DNA from: Dermatemys mawii | Lineage: Eukaryota; Chordata; Testudines; Dermatemydidae | Length of the DNA stretch: 64,000 nucleotides | Assembly: GCA_007922305.1 (NCBI GenBank) | Contig: ML677364.1 | Coordinates: 19,306,538 to 19,370,537 of the forward strand | Direction: 5' to 3' | Made by a program: the position numbers and the translations under genes | The notes under the pieces: generated by a model | Told to the model about the DNA's origin: nothing | Seen by the model: only the letters and a program-made list of their open reading frames with translations | Database searches by the model: none | Shown: one piece after another, positions 23,401-38,400 of the stretch | Layout: the number at the start of each line of letters is the position of its first letter | How positions within the stretch are numbered: position 1 is the stretch's first letter

Positions 23401-26400
23401 TAGCCCAGGGTAAAGATGTCCAGGGGCAATATATCATGCTACTATACATGTATGTATCTGCTCTGTGGAGAAATAGGAGACTTCATTCTCCAGGAGGTCA
23501 CTTTGACACCTCTACATTACAATTTTTCATATGGAAAAATTAAGCATTTCTGATATGGAGAAAAAATGTTAACCTAATTTTCTGCTACAAAAATGGCAAA
23601 TTTTAAAATCAAAAGCAGGTTTTTTCCCTTTCCTTTAAATTTTAAATTAAACAACCAGGTTGTTGCTGGTTCAAGCTGTCAACTCCATTGTTCCATGGCT
23701 GTTTTGCATCATTAAATATGGCTTTCTTTAACAAAAGAAAATGTCGTGGTTGGTTATTCCTTAGTCCTAGATACTAATTGCTGTGCCTGTTAGGAAAGGG
23801 AAATCATTTTATAATATCTGTTACCAGGTATGATATTTTCTTATCAAACACTGAGCATTTTTGAATTCAGGACCAGAGTAAGGCTATGTCCACACTAGCA
23901 CTTTTATTGGTATAACGTATGTCACTCAGGGGTATGAAAGAACACCCTCCTAAGTGTCATAGGTTACAGTGACAGAAGCACTGGTGTTCCCAGTGCTATG
24001 TTGGCAGGAGACTGTCTCCCACCAAGATATCTTCTGCTACTCATTGGAGATGCTTTAATTTTGTTGATGGCAGAGCTCTCTCTCTCCTGTCGGCATAGAG
24101 TCATTACATGAGCAATCTTACAGCGGCACAGCTGCATTGGTGCCGCTGTGCTGCTGTAAGTTAACAAGTGTAGACATAGCCTAAGGCACTCTGGAGTAGC
24201 ATGTCACACAGCTCCCCATGGCACTGCCCCTAGTACCTCACCTCCATTCCATAGCCACACCCCCACATGGAGGGGCAATGGCAGGGGCTCCTCGAATTGC
24301 ACAGCGGTAAGGTCAGCAGCATGGGACTACCTCTATTTCATGGAACCACAACAGGGCTTGATGGACTCCATTTCTCCTCCAAAAAGGCAGGGACGGCAGC
24401 AGAGAGGTTCCATTTCTAAAACATGGCTCATGGGCTGTTCGACATTTATGCAACAAGGAGCTTATGTTAATTAGTAAAAACGACACTTAGCTAGGTCTGG
24501 ACAACGGCATCACAGACATATTAACTTAGAATGGTTCTCAAGTTTCCCAACTTTGTCCTCTGTGTATGTCAACTAGAGAGTTATTAATCATAGATTTATT
24601 ATTAATCCTCCCATCTCCCCTGCTCCTCCTCAGCAGAGCTAACATAGAGGTACTTGGCTCTGGTATTATGTGAGGATGGGGTTGTCTTAATACTATGATA
24701 GCATCAGGAGCACTAGTGCAGCAAGTCTGTAGTAATGGATGATGTTAAAAAAAAATATGATTCCAGTCTAAGACTTTATGCCAGTTTCTGGTTTGGAGAG
24801 CATTGTTACCAGTTAGTTAGTTATATATACCACTCTACAAATTAGAGACTATACAGGAAAGACTGACACAAATGTAACAGTGGTGTCATCACTAATGGTA
24901 CCCTGCAATAGTCAGATCTAATGCTCCATTTTCATTGTCCATATTAGCACTGTTCTGTTTTCTCCAACAGCAAGGATTGGAATCTCACAGAAGAACAGGC
25001 TCCCTGCAGGTTATAGATTTCATCCATTTGCAAAATAAGATTAGAATCAGCCTATATAAACACTTCTTCTGTGTAGCGTCAGGAGATAAACTCTTTTATC
25101 TAAATTGCATTTCTGAGATGGAAATGCAATAGGTACATCAGGCTTCACCATTCACATCTGGTATCCCATTAATCTTAGACTTTACTATTCATAAAGGACA
25201 TTTCCATCACCAGTTACTGCTTTGTGGTGTTGGGGCTCTGGAGTTCCATTTTAAAATTGTGCAGCAGACAGAAAGAGAGCTGTGTGCCAGCACCAATGAA
25301 AGAGCCTATCTTACAATTTCCAAGAGAACTCCTGTAAGATCAGAGAAACAGAAATATATGGAAGAGTTGCACCCCTACCCTTTAACTGATCCTCTTTATG
25401 GGAGGGCAAAGACCCTTCTCCCTCCCTTTCTTCTCTCCTTCCCTTTCCTTATGGCAGATCTTTGTGGGAGGAGAACGTATGCCCAAGGGCTCCCCTCTTG
25501 TCAGCAGCTTCTTTTAAGAGGCCAGCAAGCATCTAAACGACTCACTTTCCCTGCTTCCTGCTTTTATTTCCTTTTCCCAGCAATAGTTCTACTCAGGGGT
25601 CGTCGGAGCAGCCTCACTCCGGACTATTAGGGATACGTCTACACAGCTCACAGGAGCTTCCCTGTCCCAGTCAGCAGACTTGGGTTAGCACTCTAAAGAC
25701 AGCTCTGCAGACATTGCTTCGAAGCTATAGCTAAGGGTGGAGCTTGAGCCCTGAAGCCCACCCATCTACCAAGGCTTCAGAGTCTGAGCTCCAGCCCAAG
25801 CTGCAAATTCCAAGCCCAGTCTGCAGTTATATTTAGAGCTGCTAGTGTGAGCCCCACAAGCCCAAGTCTCTCAACCCAGGCCAGGAGACTTGCTGCCACA
25901 GGCTGTGTAGACACACCCTAGGAGGCTGTAGTGGTGGTAGCAGCAGCAGCCCCCTTTATTTTTGAAAGCTTTCTTTGGCCTTAGTACTGTCCAATTAAAA
26001 TTCTGTGCACTCTGTACTGCGTAACACACAGCGTGTGAGATTTTAATGTAGCAGTTTTGACAGCCAGAAGAAAGACTGGTAGAGGTGTTGAGCAACAGTA
26101 TCAAGCAAAGGTGAGGGATTATGGACCCCCAGGGAGTTATGAGGACATGGACAAGGTATGGAAGAATATCAGTGTATCCTCTTGAAGGGATTGTGAGGAT
26201 AAAACTAGTCAGAATTCATAAGGTAACAGCCCATGTTACACACAGAACTTTTTCAAACACTAAAGCTTTGGTCTCTGTTTTTATTCAAAGGTTTGGCTAA
26301 TGTTTGGTTTGGTTTTTAAGTATAAACCAGTTAATGCATTCCACTGTCTGGCCTTTGGTAGCTATGGGTCTCCACATTCTTAACATTCAGTCAAGTTCTG

Positions 26401-29400
26401 GACCCATATTTGGGAAGCGACTTCATCCATAAAATGTTCTTTTTCCTCACAACTGCCACCTTATAGTGTTAGTCTTTTCAGGTGCGAAGACAAGTGAGGA
26501 ATGAATGTCATATGTTTAAACGTGTACACCAGATCAGAAGCTGTCCAGAACCATTCACTGTAACAGAGATGGAGCAGACACTGGGTAGCATCAGGTGTGC
26601 AACAGCTGCAGACTATGACAACAAATCTCCATAATTCCTGAAAAATCTTGGCCCCCGTGCTCAGCTTTGGCTTGTGAAATTCTTCACCAGGGTCATCCGT
26701 GAAAGGAGGTACCGAAGATATGGTGCACCACAAAAGTCATTGACCTCCTAAAGCCTGGAAAGGATCCAAGTCTAAGATTAAGCTATCGTCCCATATCTTT
26801 ATTATTGCTGTGCTTTGAGGCACTGGAGTGCTTGGTCCTACAGAGCATATTACTTGACGTAGAGAGAATTTTGAGCCCTAACCAAGCCAACTTTCGCTGA
26901 GGCCATAACACATGCAACCAAGTACTCACGCTGACCACATTTGTTGAAAATGGTTTCCGGAGAAACTTGAAAACAGGTGCTGTTTTCACCGATATGATAT
27001 GGCACCCTGAACTGCTCGTGAAGGTGTCACAGGTCCTGCTACCTTGGGTCACAGATATCATTGAACTGTTCCTCTGCAATAGGCAGTTCAGAGTCCATAT
27101 GGGGGAGAAGATGAAAAGATGACAGAGCAATGGGTTACCCTGGGACTCTTTGCTTTCTGCAACTCTGTTCAACCTTTACATCAATGACCTGCCAATAGTG
27201 AAGTCACAAAAGTTCCTTTTCTCAGACATCTCCTCTTGCAGTACCCAGACTCAGACGTTCCACGAGCTTGATGCCATCTTAAACTGGGACACAACAAAGT
27301 TAGCTAACTATTTTAAGAGTTGGCACCTCCAGCCAAACATCATATAAAAACAGTCTCCAGTTTGTTTCATCTTCATCACGATAGTGCAACCTGAGAACTG
27401 AATGCTTATCTGAATGGTCAGAAGCTGAAGCATGAAGTAGAGCCAGTCTATCTGGGTGTGACTTTAGATCACACACTGAGTTACCGTGCCCACCTGAAGA
27501 AGACAGCAGCTAAGTTAAGACGCACAACAATCTTCTTAGCAAACTGGCAGGTTCCTCACGGTCATGCTCGTGCTCTAACTCTGCAGACGTCAGCTCTTGC
27601 CGCCTCATATTCGGTAGTGGAGTATCGCGCATCTTTATGGAGTCAATCGTCACACACCAAACTGGTGGATACACAGTTATGTGCAGCCATGCATATCATC
27701 TCCAGTACCCTGTGTCCGACTCCATTCCAATGGCTCCCAGTTCTGAGCAATATTACTCCTCCTCGTATCAGATGAGAAGTTGTCACTGACAAGTTACTGG
27801 AGAAAGTACGTGCCAGCTCAAGCCTGCTGCTGCACAATGACCTTTTTAAACCACCAGCCGCATGTTTGCCATCACATTGCCCGTTATGGTCTCATCCGCC
27901 ACCCAGGATGTTAGGGCAGAAACAATCTGGGGAGAGGAATGGATGTCTGTTATAATCTCTAACCAGTCCCTCCTTGCCGACCCCACAATTTGCCCACCTG
28001 GTTTTCACCTGCCCCGTCGCCAGTGATCCCTGTTAAACAGGTTCTGGACTGGACAAGGTCTCTGTGCAGCCAACCCTGGGGCCTTCATGACAGCTCTTTA
28101 TGCAGCTGTGGCACAACACAGACGATGGCACACATTGTCGATGAATGCCTGCTGACTGGGTTCACAGTGGCATAGAAGAACTGCATCATGTCACTGAAGA
28201 TGCCATCGCTTGGCCAGAAGACTATGCACACACTAAAGAAATAGAGTACTCACTACACCAAAGCACTTCAGAAGCTCTTCACTAGCTCACTACTCTGGAC
28301 TTCGTTATTTGAACATTGCTAATCCTCTCGCTTGCCATACAAAACAATACATTTGTACTCAGCCATCTGTCTTGTTCACAACTCTCTGGCAGCTGTGTAA
28401 TACTTAATGTTCTGCTTGAGACTTCACCGATGCATAGGGGTATATGAAAAAAAAATGCTCATAAAAGTTCTATGTGTGTCAACTTTTCTTGGTTAGTGGA
28501 TTGTCCCATGACTGACTAAACTCTTTTGACTAATTGCTACCTAGGAATGGTGGAGTACTTCTCAGGAACATCAAAGTTGTTTTCCTGCATATTGAATATT
28601 GCACAGATCACTCATAATATTTTCCATTACATCACTTCAGTAAGAACAGGATCTGGCCCCAAGTGTGTTTGGCTTGTGCAACTATACATCTTTGTTCTCT
28701 TTAAACAAACACTGCCTGAAAAAAAATCTAGTTATAGTAGTAGTCAATCAGGAAAACAAAGCTGTTAAATTCTGATTTACTGTTTTTTCTTTTCCCCCAC
28801 CCAAAATACCATAGATCAAACTGCTTTTTTTCCCCCTTGTGAACTAGCAGCATAGATAATTTCTGTTGTGGATGCTAATGGTGTTTAGACATTTAAAAAT
28901 GATCACTACTTTAATATATAAACAACTGCTACAAGTGCATTCTGCATGTTTTGGATAAATAACATTGTTATGTAATTCAGACTGCACATTAATAAGATCC
29001 TAGATTAATTTTTTACAGTAAATGCAGTAGCTTACTGTATACGGCAATAATAACACGGGCAAATATATCAACACTGAATATATTTTTGTTATTTTTGTAA
29101 ACTGTTGAATTAGAGCTTTGACTACTTGTATATCTCCCCTCCCCCCCAAAAACCAAAAATCATGAAGCCTCTATAACAGCCATTATCCTTCAAGGAGAGG
29201 ACTGAATGGGATGCCCTTTTTAACCAATTAACACCAGGTGCTCTGGCTAGTGGCCCGAAAAGTCGCAGTTGTGCAATGTGAGGTTCTTTTTCCCCATCCT
29301 CAGGTACAAGGGGTTGAGTACATTCCTCCCATATCCTGCCAGCTCCATGCCATTCTAGGGAGGTTCTGGACCAGGATCAGAAATCAAACTCAGATTTCTT

Positions 29401-32400
29401 ATGTGGTAGAGTAGAGCAGACCACTGAACAAGAACATTTTATTAATAAATATACATCATTATTTAACATATAAAACTATCTCACTTGGCAAGGCAATGGG
29501 CTTTGCTTTCTAAGCTATGACAATTGAGAGGGTTGCCAGCAAAATCATGCTGCAGTACACTTTGAGTGAGGGATGTGATTCCCAGCTTGTATACACATAC
29601 TTGTATGACTCGGTCAACGTTGTTGCTGCCCATGTGCCACGTTTATGCTGCTGTTTCTTCCTGAGCTACCTCGAGTACGTGTAGACAAGCTGAGAATCAC
29701 ATGCCCCAGTCAAAGCGTAAATGTAGCCTCCGGAGGGTTGACATTGAACTGTAGGATGGTCCTGTGGTTAAGGCACTGAACTGGGTTTTAGGAGAACTGA
29801 ATTCAATTTCTGGCTTTGCCTCAGACTTTCTGCAGAATCCTAGGTAAGTCATTTGATCCTTCTGTGTCTTAGTTCCCCATCTTTAAAATGGGGACAATAA
29901 TACTTCCTTTCTTTCAAGTCTTTTTAGGTTGTAAGCTCTTCAGAGTAGGGCGGATTACAGCACCCAACACAATGGGACTCTGATCTCAGTTGAGGGCATG
30001 TAGATGCTAACGTAATGCCATTGCTGAATACTACAATGAAGACTGATGTACGCTGCTGTAGGGACCGTAGACTTGCAATATATTGAGGCTTAAATGAATC
30101 TGAATACATGAAATTCCTTGCTAAATTACTTCTCCCTTTTTGTGATGAAATAATTTTTAAGGGTGGAATATAAAATCCATTGGGAGAGGGAAAAGACTAG
30201 GGTGTGGCTGGTGGGGATATTTTGCATATGAATATATAAATTTAACCTCATGCAGTCAAAATACTTATTTGTACAACGTAGGAATGACACTCTTTGATAG
30301 TAGATGGCAGTCTTCATTTGGCCTCATTCTCCTAGCAACACCTTCAGATTGCTGTTCTTATACATGTACATAGACACAGTTGCCTCTCTCTTGCCGATGT
30401 TTTAGGACCAACATAAAAAGGAACAAAACTTTGATCAGCGTGAAACCTTATGTTAACTTAGTAGCTTCTTTATATGCATCCAAAGCAGCCTCATGCAAGC
30501 AGTATTTAATGTATTTGCTCCTTCATTTACAAAAAGGCAATTTCGTGTCAAAACTGTCAGCATCTGTAATACAAATAAGTATATCTACACTTTCATTTCA
30601 CAAGGAAAGGAAGAAGCCATTTGATTTATTTATGAGCTAAAGAGCGTTAGCGGTAAATCAGAATTGCTTACCTCAAACTATTACTGTAATTGGATTTTCT
30701 CCTATCCCGGATACTAGCTGGTTAGAGGCTATAGTGGCATATTTTTAAGGAAATTGTAAGAGAACTCAAGTATACAAGCAGCAGTGAAAGGTAGAATTTT
30801 AGCTCCAAAAAGGAGTCATATAGGAAAATTATACACCAGATAGGACAAAACAAATATGCTTTGTGGTGCTGATGTGGAAGTCTGCTCGTATTTCTTCTTT
30901 CAGATTGTGACAGGACTTTTGTTTAGGGAGACTTCGTTCTTGATGTAAAATTAATGTTTTTAAAGCTTGGCTTGGTTGGCAGGTGTTCCTGGCAGGAAGG
31001 AAATACAGTCCATACACTTGCAATTTCTGTAAAAGTTAATGTAGCTATACAGCTTTGGAGCCATACTCTGCTGAGTTCAGCAGCCACAGAGAGCTTTCAT
31101 TTGATTAGCTTGGCCTTCGGCGTTAAATGTCTCTAGGATTTCCTGAGAGACATTTATCAAAGAAAATAAGACTTTTTTTTACATTGAATGAAAATGTATG
31201 CTCAATAAACTAAAGCCTGCTCAAAAGTGACATTATCGTGTAGTATAATGACAGGTAAAATCTTTTCCTACCCAGCCTACATATTGTTTGTCCTTCCACT
31301 TACACAGAAGGCATGTCTACACTATGATAAAAATCCTACGGCACTGAGTTTCAGAGCCCAGGTCAGCTGATTTGGGCATAGGGTGTGGGCTGTGGGGCTA
31401 CAAAGTTGTAGTGTAGATGTTTGGGCTCAGGCTGGAACCCAGGCTCTGAGACCCACGCCCCTGAATCTGAACATCTACATTGCAATTTTATAGCCCCACT
31501 ATCCAAGTGCAAGTCAGTTGACCCAGACCAGTTGCAGCTGTGCCATGGGTCTTTCATCGCTGTATAGATGCACCCATAGACTTTAAAATGGCCCTTTCTA
31601 TAATAGGCAGCTAGGACAATAATGTGTTTTACTGAAATATCTTGAGTAATTTTCATGTGTTGCTGGGTTGGTGTGTGAGAGAGATTAACTCAGTTTTCTC
31701 CTATACATTTTTTTGTTTATGGTGAATGATGTTGGAATGACAATCTGGTGGACCAGTTTTTCTATTTATCCACAGACCAGGTATTATATGGGTAGTGCAA
31801 GATTTCCAGCCTGCTCCCCATAATGTGCCTTAATCTGATTTGGAGGGACATCACCTAGTCCCCACTCATGCGCTCTGCTGATTGGTGGCTAAGGCATGTA
31901 ATCGGAGTTCCCAGATAGTGCTAGTTGCTAAAGTAGTGTGTTTGTGGTGTGAATCCTTGAACGCTGGAACTAGGAATGACACCACTCTGAAATAGGGGAA
32001 AACTGAGGTGTTTGGAAGCAGACCTCAGACTTCAAGGTTTGAAGATTTTTAAGAGTATTCTCACTGGTGAACCCTCAGTTCTGTCTGACAAGTTGTCTAT
32101 GCCACTCTGAAGGTGGTTAAAGGGAGTAGTAGAGGAATACATGGCCAAAGGGTTGAGTGAATAATGTATGCAGTATTCTCATCTTATATTGGCCTGGAAT
32201 CTTGAGACATGAATACTTCCATTGACTTCAGAAAACAATGTTTTTAAAAAAATATTTGAATGTAATTGTAGCAGTGCGGCGACTCAACCTGCAGCACCTC
32301 CTGCTGGTCGTCCCGGGAATTAGCTCCTTTCAGCTTGGAGCACCCTCTGCAGGCCGGTGTCCTGATGTCCACTGGGCCCGTGTCCCTCCCGGACCCTGGT

Positions 32401-35400
32401 GCCCTCTACCTGGGTTGCTGCCCTCTGGCAGTTCCCTCACACTCTGTCTGGGTCTCCCCTCCCTGGGGAACCCCCAACATTTTAAGCCCCATCTTGCCTC
32501 AGTCTGGGCTACTGCCAGACATCATCAAACCCCCGCTCCCTGGGACAGATTGCAGTATAAGAGCCGCTCATCACAGGCAAGGGGTTTTTGGATCAGCTGC
32601 CTTCCTCTGCCACCCAGTACCTCTGTGGGCCTTGGACTAGACCCTGCAGCCTGGGGAGTTGCCAGCCTGGAGCTTCCCTGATCCTCTGGCCTTTCCCCAG
32701 CCCTGCCTCACTGTAGGTACCCTTAGGCTTCCCAGACAGTTAGATCTATCTCCCTCCTCAGTCAGAGGGAGACTGCCTGAGCACCACACTCTCAGCCCTT
32801 GTATCAAGGCCAGCTGGGCCCTAACTGACCCAGCTACAACTGTGGCTGCTATGCCCTCAGTGGCTTTCTCTGTTGCAGCCCTCTCCTGGGCTGCTTTTCC
32901 CCAGCCACAGCTCTCAGCAGGGCTGTTTCAACCCCTTCAGGGCTGGAGCGGGGTGACTGCCCCACTACAGTAATACCTAGTGATTTTAAGAAATTAAGCA
33001 CCTGAGTAGCTCCACTGAAGTGATGTAAAATTAAGTACATGCTCAAGTCCATAACTGTCTTGGAACCTAAATTTGTCCAATGGGACAAACTCTTCAATTG
33101 TGATTTCACAACATGCAGGGGATATTTTACGAAGTGGGGTTCAGACATTTTTCCACACTATCACATTGCTTTGCTTTCTTCTGGACGAATATTATGATGA
33201 TTCTAGTGATAGGACAGAGAAGGTAAGAACCCAGATTTAGCTGTTAGATTCCAGGTCAATGTGAGAGGCTGGCACTTTTACTCACAAACTGACCAATATG
33301 ATGTACAAGTCATTGATTCACAATTAAAGGTGGAACCCAATAATGCTATTTTACAGTCACTTTTCATAATGAACTACACTTAAAAAATTCAAAAGCCCAG
33401 TCTGTTTGAAATAACATTAACGATTCTCCCTGGCCTGTATATTTTGGCTATCTGGCTCCCAATATGTGCCCAAATCACCTATTGTGTCTTAGGTTCTTTG
33501 ATGCTTGCTTTACAGGGATATGTGTACTAGCTCTCTTCCTGGCAGCTCACAGTTACCCATTGTTCATGTTACTTATTTGTTTTTCTTGGTCGGAAGTTGA
33601 AGTCTGAATACAAATTTGACTCCCTCTGTCACCTGATTCTGGTGCCATCTGTGTGAGATGCATTATAGTCGTTCACCCCATCTTCTCAGCCCTGCTTCTT
33701 CTGCTTCTCACAAGGTCTTCACAAGATGTCATAGGTTGGCACTTCTGAAAATCTCATGAGGCTCTTAATCTGCTTCTTTAGATACCTAAATATTTTTGAA
33801 AAATCTAGCCCTTGGTGACCAGAAACAGTCCATTCATTCACTATTTATAATTAATTATAGCTTAATAAATAATTTTCTTTGTTTAAGAAATCAGTTAGTT
33901 TTAAATGCAAAACATGTTTTGTTAAACATGTTTTCTCTTGTATCTGACACATTTAAGGTAGTTTTACTTAACTAATAAATTATGGGTAAGGGAGTTGGAC
34001 AATAATTATTTAATGACAGATGTTGAGATTCAAAAAATTAAAGCTTTATAACCATTAAAACACAAATTATCACTATTATATGTGAATATATCACAAAGTA
34101 AATATCGCTAAGTCAAACTCTAAAAAGTTCTCAAGCAACATTTTTTTTATTTTGTCCTTCTGTGAATTGTAATTGTTCTCAGTAGAAATAGATTTTCATT
34201 GGTAAGGTGAAATTGACATTTACTGATACATACCAGTACAAATCTATTATTTTCAAGCTTACGTAAAGGCTGTATTTGGTTATAAATCAAGATGGTATAA
34301 ATGATTGGCAACCTATGAGACTGAACTTTTCTTTAGGAAGATAAATAAAAACTACAAATGCAAAAGAAGATTAAAATCAATTATTTAAATCAAGCTGCTA
34401 GCTGATTTAAATTATCAAGCTAGGGTATTTAAATCACTTTGATTTAATTCAATACCCTCTGTGTTTAATACCTCATCTATGGGAAGCATCTCATTTCATT
34501 AATGAAATGAAGTAATTGCTGTATGATGGAGACAGAATGTTCTAACAACATAGCTTGATAGCTGTTGGTAAATGTCCAATGACCACATACCAACTTCAGC
34601 CTCATTAGCCGGAATATCAAGTAGAGTTCTGAGTGCTAATTAGGAGAAAAAAGAATCCTACTGTATGTGTCTAATTACTCTATTCATTGTATTAATATAT
34701 CTGAGCTGGTATAAAGCAATTAAGAAATATTGCTTATAATTCAGAAAGTTCATATTAACTTTTTCCTAATTCACAATATATTGACTTACAGTGCTCTGGA
34801 CTTGTAGTTGCTTTGTTTAAATTTGAAGTATTTGAAACCTAATAATGTTGAATATTTTCACCCTACTCAGACAAATTTGATCTTTCCTCTCCAACCAAAG
34901 TACATATGCTCCTCAGTCTGATGTTTTGTTTATTTCATGCCTTTGAGACTTGTGTTCTTTTATTCTGGGGGGTCGGAAAGCATCCTTTTAAGGGGAGACT
35001 TTCAAAGGCACGCAAGGAATTTTGAAGCTCAAGTTTCATTGACTTTTAAAGACACTTGTGCTGCTAAGTCATTTTGATTGAGGGGCTTTTAAGAAGTCCT
35101 GCCCCCCATAATATATTATGGATGTTGTGCAAAAAACCCAACAATTATACTTATAAATTAAACTCTTACTGAAAAAGATTTAATATTAACACTTTTATTA
35201 TTCCAGGACTCTGAATTTGACCCCTTGAAGTTCACCAGTGTCATTGAATGTGAGAAGCCAAACAATGACTTAAGTAGGTTTCGAGGTTACATGTGAGTAT
35301 TTCATATAATTACCTTCAGTCTGCAGCTCCTTCTCTAAAAGACACAATCGACTTCCAGGCTCTCTTCTGGTCTTCTGCCTCATTCCCTACACAGCTTCCA

Positions 35401-38400
35401 ACTTCTGAAACAAATGAGTCAGGAATCCTACAGACAACAGCCTCCTTCACTACACAACCCTGATTCATCCCCAGAGCAGGACCCTCCTGTGAACTTGCAT
35501 AGGTATCAGTTCTACAGAAAAAAATAGCATGTGATCATGTAAATCAAGACTGTATCACAATGCATACACACAAGAGAGTTGAATTAAGGCGGCACAGGCA
35601 ACTTTACTTCTGACATTTCTTAATTTTGGAATGCTTTATCTTGCTGATCAAGAGGAACTGCTAAAATTGTTCTCTTTTGTAAAGTGCATCTATTTGTTGA
35701 AAACTCCATGTCTTGGGCAGTCATTCAAAACTCCTGCCTCTCCATTCAGATGGAGTTAGAAGTCTCTCACTTCCATTCCTGAAGGTGAATTTATTTGTCA
35801 GTATTGGTCAGCTAACACCATGGCTATAAATGCCTGAAACAGGAAAGTAATAGATAAAAGACTCCTCCTCCACCACCTTCCAGGAGCAAAAAAAGCCCAC
35901 CTGGACAGGGAGTGGGGGATCAGCTGCAGTGCAGAAGTAAGGGTGATGATACCATACCATGCTACCCTTACTTCTGCACTGCTGCTGGTGGCAGCTCTGC
36001 TTTCAGAGCTGAGCTCCTGGCCAGCAGCTGCCACTCTCCATCTGTCCACCTCTGAAGGCAGCCTCACCACCACCAGCAGCACAGAAGTAAGGGTAGCAGT
36101 ACCACAACCCCCACTACAATGACCTTGCGCTATCCCCCCATCCCCAAAGTCCTTTTTGGATCAGGACCGCTACAATGACGACACTGTGAAATTTCAGATT
36201 TAAACAGCTGAAATCATGAAATTTGTTATTTTTTAAATCCTATGACCATGAAATTGGCCAAACTGGATCGTAAATTCGGTAGGTCCCTAGTTATAACAAT
36301 GCACACAATTTTATAACAAACAGTGTATATATCTCAGTCTTGCTGTCATTAACAGTCATCTATAAAGAACATGTTTGGGATATAAAATCACAAATCAGAG
36401 CTATTACTTCTCCAGTAGATTTGTGAAAACCAAGTCCACTTATTAACAGGGAAGTTAACTGCAATTTGGAGACTTTACTGGAAATTTAAGCTAACATCCT
36501 AATAATTCACAAGACAAGCTGCAGGAAGATTTGGTCTTAAAAAAGCAGAGAAGGCATAGTACTCAGAATAGTAGGATTACTGCAGTTCCATTGTGGATAA
36601 TTTAACAAATTATTCTCCCTAGATTGTATAAATCTTTTATACATCCCAAATATCAAACTTCCAAGATGGCAGTGAATGATTGCTGCTTATTGTGATGAGC
36701 ACAAACTTAGGAAGTCCTTGATCAAGGGATAGAACAGAGATGGGAGTGGACAAAAGCAGAATTCTGGTAACTCAGTAATCAGTAAAATGAAAACGTGTTC
36801 TGCTATCTTAGAATTGCTGAGGGGAATTCTCTTCTAGAGTGGCAGAAACCACTTGTGCTTCAAAGTTGCAAACTTGGGGAAATCTTACCAGTTCCTTTTC
36901 CTTCTCTCCTCAGTTCTGATCTCTTGCCAGATATAGTCACTGCTGTATCTATAACATATCTAAAATCCACACCTTCCCACTGCTAAAACACTTGGCAATA
37001 CCATGGTTCTTTCTCTCCCCTGGTCATCTAAATCAGATTGCAAACTGTTTGAGGGAGGGAGTGTGTTTTCTTTTTCTCTATGTAATGCTTTATGCACACA
37101 CTGAGGGCCACCCAGATGAGCAGCCCCTTACTCTTGGAGTAGTCTCAGTATTTTCACAGATTAAGTGTTGCCAATTCTGGTGATTTTACTGCTAGTCTCA
37201 TGATATTTGGTGTGATTCTAAAAGCCACAGCTCCTAAAGGCATGTGATAACGTTAGAATCTCAGCATTTGTTTTTAAAAAACATAAGTTTCTAGCACCCA
37301 AAATTGTGAAGAAAAGCATGAACACATGACCCAGGTGCATCTTAAAGGCTTATAAATTAAAAACAAATAACAAGAACCCATTTTTTTAATGAAAAAGAAT
37401 CATGATGTTTTAGCTCAAGGATCAGCAACATTGGCACGGAGGACCGCAGGGTAAGCACCTTTAGCAGGCCCCGCCACTTTGTTTACCTGGTGTTTCGCCG
37501 ACCGCAGCTCCCGCTGGCCACGGTTCGCCGTCTCGGTCCAATGGTTTCATGATTTTGGGGGACCTGGTTCCTGTTTTTTTTAAATGCTCAGGATTGGCAA
37601 TGCGTGGTGTTAAACTGTACCTTCCTTAAGAGTGGCAAAATCTACTATATAAAATAACAGAGAGAAAAATAAACATAAAAATCAAGTTTGAGGCTGCAGC
37701 AACAGCAGTTAAATATCTTAGTTTTATTCTAGTACATTCAGTTTCTCAACATTTCTCTTTATTTATTAGCTCTGCATTCCAATTTGTTTTGAAAAATTAA
37801 GAATTCTACTTTTGGTGCTGTTTATATGAATGCACAGTAGTTAAAATTTTTCCAATTTTCCTTCACCATCTGCTCTGCAGCATTAAGATACTGGAGTCTG
37901 TTATGTGGAATTTCATTCATACACAGCAGGTCTATAAAAGTTATTTGACTTTTCTTCCCTCCTCCTCCTGCTTAGCAATGTTCTAGTGCTACTGATGTAA
38001 GTTAATTTTTTATTCTTAATATTTCCCTTGTGGCAATCCATTTTCCCAGGCATTTTTCCTCTGTTTCGCTGACGTATTTGCAGTTTTTGTCAGTGCATAA
38101 ATAACGAACAGTAAGTACTCAGCTAGGATAGATGTTATTTTGTTTACTAAGAGTTTCTCATATATTCTGATGCCCCACTTTTTTGTCTGTTTGGCTTCAG
38201 TGGTCAGGCAGTTGTTTTCAGAGGCTTTTATTACTACTTAGTGGTTAATTTGATATATCTTTGACTTATACCTGGATAAAACAACATCCAGATTTCCATA
38301 TATTCCACTCTGTGGAGAAAATGCAATGAAAACAACAGACTGTTTGGGGTTGCTAAAGGTTTGGCTGTGCATAGAAATGCAGATGTAGAAAACGTCCTGT

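Larger units (their letters stand above)
17457..35206 (+). other. Large ATP10A intron (17.75 kb)
   Basis: This intron is bounded by GTAAGT and TTCCAG. It contains several Harbinger-like MITEs (20.67-25.92 kb, 31.31-31.58 kb), a decayed LINE (26.4-28.3 kb), a tRNA-derived SINE (29745-30015) and a solo LTR (32267-32969). Stretches 17.5-20.6 kb, 22.1-23.8 kb and 33.0-35.2 kb show no gene and no repeat I can name with confidence. Confidence 0.75.

Noticed and set aside
32238..32681. 147-codon ORF and overlapping ORFs
   Set aside because: Inside a solo LTR bounded by perfect GTAAT duplications; composition artefact.
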